This document shows positions 29,470 to 41,400 of a stretch of 64,000 bases of DNA, one piece after another. Under the pieces are notes generated by a model that was given only the letters and a program-made list of their open reading frames with translations, did no database searches and was not told the DNA's origin. How positions within the stretch are numbered: position 1 is the first letter of the stretch; the number at the start of each line of letters is the position of its first letter. Source of the stretch: Apostichopus japonicus (Eukaryota > Echinodermata > Holothuroidea > Aspidochirotida > Stichopodidae). A program made the translations under genes and the position numbers. The DNA lies in NCBI RefSeq assembly GCF_037975245.1, contig NC_092580.1, positions 2,323,501 to 2,387,500 on the forward strand, in the 5' to 3' direction.

Positions 29470-32400
29470 TGATGTTGTTGATGAATTAAGTCATCGTTGC
29501 GTTTCGTTTCATATTTTCAATGAACACATATGCTGTGTACAATTATCAAGAACGAAGACAGACTGTGGCTCGGCGTGACATTTATTGGCTCTTCTATGGA
29601 ATACTTGAAGAGTGAAATAGGTCTGCCATTTGGGAATTGAATTTAGATTTGATCGTTGAAATTACAGTGGCAACAGTTAACCTAGTTTTTAAGAAGTCTC
29701 GATCGCATTCTTGATAGAAAACAGACAAAATTAATGAAATTATAGTCTATAGGAAATGTGACATGGAAGATTGACAAAAGTCTGTATATAGAAAACATTC
29801 ACAGTTGGGAGATATGATGTGTAACTGAGGATAAAATTTCAGCCAGTGCAACCTTTCAATAGTGATTAAAGAACATGAGAATGCACAAGAGTTGAATGAT
29901 AACAATATTTTACAACGGGCTAAACTTACATCAACCCGCATATAGAGACATGGTGGGACTGTTTTTATCAATCATAGCTTTCTAATTTCAACTTTACTTG
30001 ACGAAATGAAACCAAAAACCCTATTTATGAGGAAACGCAGGAGGTAACTCAAGAAGATAGTTAAGAACATAAAGAATCGATTTGACTGTGCGTCGGTCGT
30101 TTGGGATTATAACTAAATGACTAGGATAGTGTTCGCCGTAGTTAGTTGTAGCATATATCTTCGAGATGAAAGTTCCTTGCTAACAAACTTTGTCAATGAC
30201 AGTCAATCAAGCCATGGAATACATATTTCCGCACTATTGAAATTTCCGACGACATTGCAGCAGTCTTGGAAATGTTTTCTTTGAAGATATTGAATTATTA
30301 TTCCATACGTTTATGTCATCTACGCATCCCTTGCTCTTAATTACCGTCAAATTCAATTACTAAAACGGCTGGATTGCCATCTTGTAAAGTTATCATGATC
30401 TTAGTCCTGACGTCACAATTGAATCGCGCTTTCCATGGAAACTCTGCAGTCATATGCCACTATACTCGAACGATTTATGGAAATAATGTGCCAAGTTATT
30501 TGTCGCGGGGAGGGACACTGAATTGAAGAAAAATACACCGAGCATGCAGTTTAACTGTTATATATGAAGGATGGAAGAATTATAGTGTCTTCTTTTTCGC
30601 CTTTACTCATTTTAGCAATAAATTAAAATATACTCTGAGACGGTTTATGCTTTAGCTTGAGAGGTTTTACATCAGTTATGTACAGTATATAGCTACATAT
30701 TGATATCCCTGCAGACGACAAAACTTAAGTATACTGGTAAGATTTATTGGATTGTCGATCATATATTCTAAAGGGAGGAAAAGAACGACCGTTAATCCAA
30801 CAAACACGCAATATAACAGTTCTCTATATAGCCATGAATCCTTTAAAAATCGGTAGTGCACCTCAGACTTTGAACAATGAAAAATATATTGTCATTCAGA
30901 GGCTTGTTTATACTCTTAAGAATACGTTTTCTTCTATTTCAATAATTTAATTCTTTGACAAACGTATGTCTTCTGGTCCCCTTAATTCTTCACACTGATT
31001 TGAGTCATATTTGAAAGTTACGCAAAGATTTGATACCAAGGAGCATATAAGTTGACAGACACTCAAAGAGACCCACTCCCTCCCCCCCCCCCCACACACA
31101 CCATATCGTCGATTAATCACGTTAATTTGATCATGGAGTAACATCGAAAGTGAGAAAAGTTTAACTGAATGAAGGTACACTGTACAACAGAATTTTACTT
31201 TAGATAAATAACTTACATACTGTATAGCATGGACTAGATAAGTGTACACTAAACATGCACTGGACAAACATATATGAAAGTATTAAGTATTTTAACAGAC
31301 ATAATATAGATTCTACTACTTAATACAGGTAATGCACAGCATTATTGTTTTATTGAGGGATGTTGTTAAATACATAGCGGTACCATTGTATTTCATTACA
31401 CTAGTCCTTGTATAGTTTTTGCTTGTCTAGCATTTCTCACTTAACGTGAATTATACGTAATAATTACGATGTTGATATTTCGACTTTTCCAAACCTTGCA
31501 ATGAAAATACTAAAGAAATCGTTGCTTGTCGCTCGAGTGGATAACCAAGGTCTGCTGTCTAACATTTAGTAGCCGGGTGTTACGATCACGTGACAGCATG
31601 CATGACCGACAGTAGGTTACGGGAAATTACCGCTTGTATGAGTGACCTAGACTTGACAGTCGTGGTATTGATCGATTTCTATAAAAGCAATGGAAATGGA
31701 AGGTCTTATCAAGGATCTCCTAGCCTATCAATTAAATGCGATGCCATTAATATATACGGTATACTAAATGCAATACAATGGGATATAAACGGTATACTAA
31801 ATGCAATGCAATGGGATATATACAGTAAACTAAATGTGATGGGATATATACGGTATTCTTAATGCGATGGGATATATACGGTATTCTTAATGCGATGGGA
31901 TGGGATATAAACGGTATACTAAATGCAATACAATGGGATATATACAGTAAACTAAATGCGAGGGGATATATACGGTATTCTTAATGCGATGGGATGGGAT
32001 ATATACGGTATACTAAATGTGATGGGATGGGATATATACAGTATACTAAATGCAATGGGATGGGATATATACGGTATACTAAATGTGATGGGATGGGATA
32101 TATACAGTATACTAAATGCAATGGGATGGGATATATACGGTATACTAAATGTGATGGGATGGGATATATACAGTATACTCAATGCAATGGAATGGGATAT
32201 ATACAGTATACTCAATGCAATGGGATGGGATATATACGGTATACTAAATGCAATGGGATGGGATATATGCGGTATACTTAATGCGATGGGATGGGATATA
32301 TACGGTATACTAAATGCAATGGGATGGGATATATACAGTATACTCAATGCAATGGGATGGGATATATGCGGTATACTTAATGCGATGGGATGGGATATAT

Positions 32401-35400
32401 ACGATATACTAAATGCAAGGGGATATAGGCCTATGCGGTATTCTTAATGCGATGGGATAGGATATATACGGTATACTAAATGCAATGGGATGGGATATAT
32501 ACGGTATACTCAATGCGATGGGATAATACGGTATACTCAATGCGATGGGATGGGATATATACAGTATACTCAGTGCAATGGGATATATGCGGTATTCTTA
32601 ATGCGGTGGGATGGGATATATACAGTATACTCAATGTGATGGGATACATACGGTATACTCAATGCGATGGGATGGGATATATACGGTATACTCAATGCAA
32701 TGGGATGGGATATATACAGTATACTCAATGCAATGGAATGGGATATATACAGTATACTCAATGCAATGGGATGGGTTATATACGGTATACTCAATGCGAT
32801 GGGATGGGATGGGATATATACGGTATACTAAATGCGATGGGATGGGATACTAGTATAGAAACTACACTTACATAACTACATATATAGTGTAAGGCTTCAT
32901 TGTCGAAAAGAAAATAATATTTAAAGATAATCCGAGGAACAACACATTAGCATTACCGATGCAAACAATGTGTGTTCTTATTATCTTGTAACGAATCTGG
33001 CCATTCTGTAGAATCATACCTTGCAAAAATCAAGAGCAACCTTTACATTACAACGAGAGAAAGTATAGTGATCTTGTCACTCCAGCTTTCTTCCCTATTA
33101 ACTCATATGATTAACGTACACCTTTCAAGGTAAACATAAGGTAGATAGGTTTATTTGCATGCCATTGATAGCGTTTCTTCTCCAACGATTGATTACTGAA
33201 TATAATTACATTTTAATTAATTAAGCAAATTAACTCTTTTAACGGTAATGTGCATACACAAAAAAAACGTTTCAAGCTACTGTACTGACAAAGTATGGTA
33301 GATGAATATATACTTTCTTTAATCGTTCTAGAAACACTCATTACATTGAGGCACTATATATGATGAAATCTCAATGGATTTAAAAGGTCACTTCTCAAAA
33401 CTTAAACGTGGTATAACAATGCAACCTGCACTGTCTGAAATCAAACTGAATATTGTGCCTAAAGTAATCCTTTAAAGTTTACATTAAAGCTATAATAACT
33501 GTTGTAGATAAATTCTGATAGAGGGCGACATTTTAAGCTGTCAATGCAATCATGGCGTCGGTTTAGTTGATTCTTAACGATTGAGTGACATTGGCAGTGC
33601 TCCAAAAAGTGGTAATCAAAATTACTTTTCTATATATAAAATTATATAAATATAAGCCGTCGTGAAATTGGCAGTCTTTGTTTCGGAGAAAGATTAATAT
33701 CGTTTTCATTTCTTTTTTAATTATGGAAATTTCTAATATTTGAACCGGTACGATTCAGTTTCATCTATTACAGTGTTAAGAATCTAAAATGTGCAATACA
33801 ATAGCTATTTTGTCCTATATATAGATTTGCAATTATACTGCGTTAGTAAATTAGCCTTGTAAAAGTGTAAGTAACCTTTTTGCGAGATATTTTCCTTCCC
33901 ACGGTTACAAGATCAAGTGTCACAGGGGTAATATAAATATATAGGCGAGTATTGATTTTCTGCTAAACTCCGATTTCCTATTATACATATATAACCTTAC
34001 GGCAGATTTTAATTAAATAATTTTTTTTTCTCCCTCATCATTTATGCCTCGTCATTTTGTTTGGATCGATTTTCTTTGAAGGTTGGTGTACATAATGTTG
34101 TAGTGTTCATTGCGTAGAAACTCGAGGCAAAATTCATAATTTGTTAAAAATATAGGTTTCGAACTTCACTTGTTGAAAAGTTTCAAATCACAGTGCTTTT
34201 TACTATATATCTTGTGTTAAAGATGGTTGGGAAAACTAAAGTACAATGTCGTGCGTGATATTGTTTTAGGAAATTAATATCATATTAAATGATTCTCTTG
34301 CATGATTTGATGGATGCATTATCTAAGGAACAAAATATTGCAATATTAGTTACAAGGGTTGCGTTGACAACAACACGAATCATGATATGACGTCACAGAA
34401 ACAACCCGATTTTATAGTTTTTACTTATTGATTTGGTATATCATTAAGCTGTCTTTGGAACGGTCATCTTCAAAATGACGATGCATTGCTTTTGGTCAAA
34501 CATCCCTCGGATGACCTCTTTCCATGCAGCCAACATTGATCAATTGTGAACATGATTCGAGACTGTCATTCTGGGATTGAATATTCAAATGATCTCAGTT
34601 GTATTTCAATATGAGATTAGATCAAGTGATGTTTTATTTAAAATAAACCACAAAGAAAGGCATTTATCTCATTGCAAGTCGCTAATAATTTGCAATGCTC
34701 CCTTCTCAGTTGCCGAGTTAATAAGCTCTGCTCGAATATAAAACTATACATGTTAGTTTGGTGACTTGGCTACAAGGTAATGGTGTAACGGGCCTATACG
34801 TATAGCGTTTGAATAACAATCAAAATGACTGAGATATAAAGCCACGGAGAGTTCAGGAATTATTAGAATAACAGAGTCCATAACCTTCTAGACCAAACAC
34901 TATTCTCTAAACATAAGTTGTTTTTTTTTCTAACTTTTTAAGGACGATTATGCAAGTACAATCATGTATGAATTTTTGTTATCACGTGTCTTTCGTTTAG
35001 GATGTGCTCATATTTAACGGCCTCTTTTGTTTACTAAAACGTTCTAGATTGTTAGGAACTATAGGTGAACGTCTGACCGATTGAGAGCTCTTCTTTGTTT
35101 TCCTCGTTAATCTAATTCATTCATTCTTCTGGTTTTTGAATCATTCAAGAAATGCAGATCGTAGTAATCATGTGTTGTGATATAATAAAATACACCTCCA
35201 TTGTTTCGTATCATGCAATCATTTAACCACCTGTTTCTCTGCAACTTACAAACCCGTTTTATCCATCACTCTAAAGCAAAGTATAGTGATGGAGCGTTGA
35301 ATGCATCTCCGACTTTCAAGAATTCTCTCCCACTCGTAGTTTCCTGCCCTCGTCTATACGTTATTTCACAAGTCCATCATTAGACGGAGCTGTCTTTGAA

Positions 35401-38400
35401 TTGGTTAATCAATCTATACTGCAATGGTATATTATATGTGTGGCTTAATTGCCAGGCTATGATTGTCGCCTAGTGTATAGTTTTGTACTAAATGTTTTTC
35501 CTTACATTATTCGTGATCAAGGCAGAGAGGGAGAGAGAGAGGTAACCTTTACTTCAGAGGTTACCTCATTGTATATCAGCTACGAAGTTATTCAGGCATC
35601 TCAAGGCTATTTCAAGGCAACGCCATCGTCTTTTCATAGAGCTGTTATAGTTATATACATACACCGATGATTATTGTTTCATTACCTTGAATCCGCTATA
35701 CAATATTGTCAAATTGCAGACTGAGGTTTAATCTATTCATATCAATGTTTAAAACTTTCATGAGATCGAAAAGAGCATGTGGTACATCAGTGGCTGAGGA
35801 GAATATTAACAGGCATGTGGGGATAACTATACGGGAGCATGTGGGATAACTATAAGGGAGCATGTGGAGATAACTATAAGAGAGCATGTGGAGATAACTA
35901 TAAGGGAGCATGTGGGGATAAGTATAAAGGTTCATGTGGGGATAAACTATAAGGGATAACTATAACAAGAGATAAGCTACCATAAGAACAGTGACAATAT
36001 ATTATGTCAGCTGGTTTCGATTACATTGCCCTTACGCCATCCCCTCCTCTTCCCCGCACCATTCGCCCTTCCTCCAATGTATGTTGTTTCTAGTATCTGA
36101 TGTTCACAATTTGTTACATGGGGCCCACATCTGTAGAATTCCCACTCTAAACTAGAGAGATATTTAAACAAGGGATATTACTTAATGTTGGGATATTTAC
36201 AGTTAAACGTATAAATTTAAGATATTTTGTGCCTGGGAATGTAATTATCACATTCTCCTCTTTTGTCTTAGTTAATTTCATGTTCATTCATACTCAGTAA
36301 AGATTCCTAAATCCTATTGGTCCATTCAGGTCAGCTGACCGTGGTTAATCCTGTGAGTAACGCACGGTAAAATTACGGGGCATCACTTTAATAAATCTTT
36401 GGTTATATGTAACCAAAAATGTTTTGTTTTATGATTTTTTCCCCACACAAATGGTAGTGTATGAATGAACGGGGTTAATCAACGGTCTAGCGTGCGTTAC
36501 TCACATGATTAATGCACTCCGGGTGTTAATGCTATCGCTGGATGCACTCGGGCTCCGCCCTCGTGCATCGCTTGCATTATCCCCCGATCGTGCATTAATC
36601 CTGTGAGTAACGCACGCTAGACCGTTGATTAACCCCTTATTATATGACGTATGGTCAGTACAAGGTCACTGATGAGAACTCACATCTTCTTTTCAATTAT
36701 ATAGGTTTTGCACTATACAATACGGAAAACACGTGACCAAAACTATGTTATGATTATATACCAGAAGAGAAAAGATTAGTGCAACCAGTATGAACACTAG
36801 CGTTCACATGTACAGTAACTTGGAGTAATTAAGGTGTATAGAGATTTATGAATCAATGCAAAATTGGCAGTACATGTAGGCTATATGATATCTATAGAAA
36901 CCCCTCCCTCCACCGCGGAGGCGGTACAAACCTCGTCAACGGTAGTAATATTGTGTTACGGTTTGAGGACACCGGCACAACATAATGAGGATAAAACTAC
37001 TTGTTCCGTAAGTGGTGACACTACAAATTACAATGGAATTACTATAGTTTGTGCACTTCTCTGAACTAATTCTAAATTGTGTAAAAGTAAGCGGGCCTGA
37101 CGTTTCGATCCTAGCAGGTTTTTTTCTTCATGAATAAAATATACAGCATATCGTACACAGTCTATCGTACCCACTCTGTCTGCCCGACGCAATAGTCAAA
37201 CTTCCCCATGTAGCCCGAAAATTTAGAATTTTGTTTTTGATTGAAAACTATGCAGCAGGGTAGGCCTATATGTTGGCAATGTCTAGGTTACTGGACTTAT
37301 ATTTTGATTGCATTAAGATACACTGCGTAGGCCTAACCTACGTCCAAGAACAATCTAGCTATAACAAAACCATGAAAAACGAAGAGAAAGATTGTGCACC
37401 GCGCATAGCGGGCTAACAATTTTAGGATATGAAGCTTGGCAAATCTGGGCTAGGTATAGCCATGATAGCCGGCTAGGCCTAACTTCATTTACTCAAGCCA
37501 ACGTTACCATATGTTCAGAAGCCAAAATGGTGACTCACCTTGACAATCACAAATTTTCGCTTAAGCCTTTCCTTTCCTGTTGATCTTTTGGGCCTCTCAA
37601 AAACGTTTGTAGCATTCCGTGTGGTAGCCTAAGTTGGGGGTAGTAGTAGGCCGTACAGCGTTAGCATTGATGCTTAGGCCTAGGCCCGGTCCGTGTGCTG
37701 TTTCTGACACGATATCTCTCTCTTGTGAAGGGTATTTTACCCATTCAGCTGCAAAATGTGTGAACTTCCTCCAAGAAATATCCGTGAAAGCGATAAATTG
37801 ACTTTTCATCCGCGGAAAAATGAGCATAGCACAATTTGGTTGCAGCATTTCGTCCGACGACATGGGGGCCGCCATATTGGACTTTAGGATGTATGTATGT
37901 ATTTTAGATCCTCTGTGCAAGCAGGTCAATTGTCAACAACTCAGTAACTGGACGACATACATTCATCTTTGAGTGACTCGAACCGGGGAGTTATGATTGG
38001 AAGGCACCGGCATTAAGCACTGAGCTAATTACACTCCTAGATGTCTCAAAACCATGCGTAATTTCGCACTTTTTGGCCCTTTTTTGGACGGATAAACCCA
38101 GATTAGCCGTGTGGATCGATACTTTCGGAATCTATATGTTATTTGTGAACTACTGTGGATAAAATATGTTGTGCCCAGGTCAGTTGCACGGAACAGCAAA
38201 AAAATTACAGTGGTGTCATGGCCTATTAGTGGATGAGCAGTTTGCTAACAGTTTTTGTTTTATTTTTTATTCTAATTTTGAATTATTTGAGCCACTCTTC
38301 TAACAGTGCAATAAAGACTACACATTCCAGCAATACATATAGTGAAAAGATATCTAATGCAGTATACAATGTAGGTCCCATGTGCAACTTAGACTTTGCC

Positions 38401-41400
38401 TGAATTGTTTCACATTATCACATAATATGTCGCATCATCCCCTCTTTATAAATAAAACTGAATTCAATTTTTCCACTAATTCAGTCAATGCCAGTCATAT
38501 TCCTTGTCTGTCACCGTGGAAGTAAGACAGGTTTCACCTGACAACGATAAGCAATCGTGCGTTATGAATAACACACTGCAGAACGAAGATGAGTATAGGT
38601 AATGAAGCTTGAAACCTTATAATCGAATAGTAAGGTATAAGGAACCAATTGTGCATAGCACTCGTTAACTCGAGCAACTAAAATCTAATTTCGTATTTAT
38701 CTCAACTTGTAACAGAACGAAATGATTATGTATCAGCTCAATGCTTGTTAAGGCACTGTAGTATATATTGGACGACTGCGATGAACACTATAGTCATCGG
38801 CATTAGGAAACATTTACTCTTGACGCTCAATTCAGATTTGCATAAGCTTCTTATGCGAGGTACATATTCTATGAACTTAAGGAATGCTTTGTTTCATTTC
38901 AGTGCATCACCCAACTATAGTACATATAGGTTTTTAATTTCAACCCTTCAAAGTAATGGTTTAGGCAGAATGTTACTTCGAGACAAGAAATTAAAATTTA
39001 ACCATAAACATTTTAGTACGGTACTCAATATTTAAAAAATAAATGAATGACTATTGTCTGATTAGTAACATAAAGTGGAGAATGCCGAAGGATTTTATGA
39101 GGTGCGATTAGATGACTAAAATGATCAATAATCAATTAATATTGGTAACTCTGCTGTCGAGTCAATACTAAACACCAACCTGTTGCGTCTACAATATTAT
39201 GGTAAATATTGTTTCCAGCAACGATGATACTTTAGTTGTAAGTTATGTTTCATGAGAGATGTATGTAGAGTGTATATGCGAGGTCACTACCACCTTGTTT
39301 TGTGTATGCTGAGTGTATGCGAGGTCACTACCACCCAGTTTTGTGTATGTAGAGTGTATGCGAGGTCACTACCACCCAGTTTTGTGTATGTAGAGTGTAT
39401 GCGAGGTCACTACTACCATGTTTTGTGTATGAAGAGTGTATGCGAGGTCACTACCACCCTCTTTTTTTTGTATGTAGAGTGTATGCGAGGTCACTACCAC
39501 CTTGTTTTGTGTAGAGTATATGCGAGGTCGCTACCACCCTGTTGTGTGTATGTAGGGTGTGTATGCGAGGTCACTATACCACCCTGTTCAGTGTTCATTA
39601 CCTTATAGAGACTGACATGTACAGCGAGGACTTTACTTTGTTGCTTCTGTTACTTTAGAGAAGCGATATATGTGATATGCTACCTGACAGGTCAGTATAC
39701 TAGAGAGTATATCCACGAACATTTGTAATTAATTTGTTGCTCTGCCTCAGACTTGTCTCCTCTCTGATCTACTAGTGGCCATAACATATATAATATAAAG
39801 AGCGAGTCTCTATGAATGACGTCAACTCACCCAAACTAGCAGTACTACACTATACAACCAATGATAGCGTAGTGCAAAAGACAGCTTTCATCAGATCGTT
39901 TATCTCAGACACATTGATGAGCTCCTTAAAGGGGGACGATAGCGGGGAGAAGAGTATATGTTGTATCAGATGATTTGTCCGTAACAGTGCTGAAACAGGT
40001 TACCGAAGAGTTCATTGTTATATTCATGTGTATAGTGAGTGGCACGTTTATCAAGGTTGTAATTTATCTAGTCATCACTTGTGACCCTGTGTTGTGTACT
40101 ATTGGCAGAAGGAATCATACTTGAAGTCGGGTGATGAATTGCTGAGCCTGATAGTGGTATTGAGATTGCATGATAGTGTTGAGAGCATGTTAGTGTAAAT
40201 ACACGATAAAGAAAAACAAATTACAATCTCTTACAAGAAGAAAAGAAAAAGCTAATGGGATTCGGTAGCGCAAACCACTGACATTATATCAGTTATTTCA
40301 GAAGTTATTTCAGTTATGCAGGTGATGTACATTTCAGATTACAAAACACCCAGAAAATATTAAATTTATGCAATAAAGCAAATTACTGTTGCTGTGCATG
40401 CTACTTCAGTTTGAAACTGCTGCCCCAATCAAATTTTAAACAAATCTGGGTACCCGGTAAAGGTATTTAATCATGAATGACCAATGTGGGTTTCCACCTT
40501 TCGGACGTTCCGACATAACACATGTTTTAAAAATAAGGTATAGTTTTACAAAAGCAAATAAAGTATAAACCTTAATATTTACCTTACGTCCCATGCAGTC
40601 TAAGATCCCATTAAATGTTATTCGCTCTTTTCGAACATTTTTTCCAAATGTCTGTAAGGGCGATAGACCTATTGCTTCATTATTGAACAGTTACCATACC
40701 CTAACATTTTCTTCAATGTACTTTTTTTTATGATAAGTCCCTTTTAACTAACCTCGTGACAGTTTAGATTTAAGTGAGCAATCATATTAACCATAGCTCT
40801 TGACAACATTCATCCTCATACATAAGATAAGAATTGAGGCAACAAGGGTGTACTCTCTCTACTAATTGGATTAAGTCATGACATTGAGAAAAGACGTTCC
40901 TTTTAATGAGTAGCCTTCTGTCACACAATCTTCGTTGATTTATTTATCGCTGATATATAGGCTTCTGTATATACAACAGTAATACTACAAACCACGTAGT
41001 TCATGCTCATCGTTAAGAATTAGAGAGATGCGCCGTTACATATATTAGTCATACCGTCGGTTACCGCCAATTATAATAATTTAATAAAATAAAAAGTAAT
41101 GAAATGAAATCGGAAACATCGAAAGAAGTTACTGCCAACGTAACTCAATGAAACTATTTCATATCACCACAAGGTATCGTAAATGTTCTTCATTCACAAC
41201 ACAGCTAGGTTTAATGACTGCTAATGATCAAGTACCCCCTCATATAACCTTCCTCATGGGCCTTTATCTTCTTCATTTACCTTTCATGATAGGAAGCATA
41301 CAGTCTCATATTGTCCTTAAGTAGACTAAGTAAACCAAAGTACAACACTATAGCGTATGTTTAATCAGAACTTGTGTGTTGTTTAACGGTGTTGACGTCA

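Noticed and set aside
31952-32875. Long periodic open frames over the 33-bp array
   Set aside because: Open on both strands because of unit length; no start context, splice sites or non-repeat domain.
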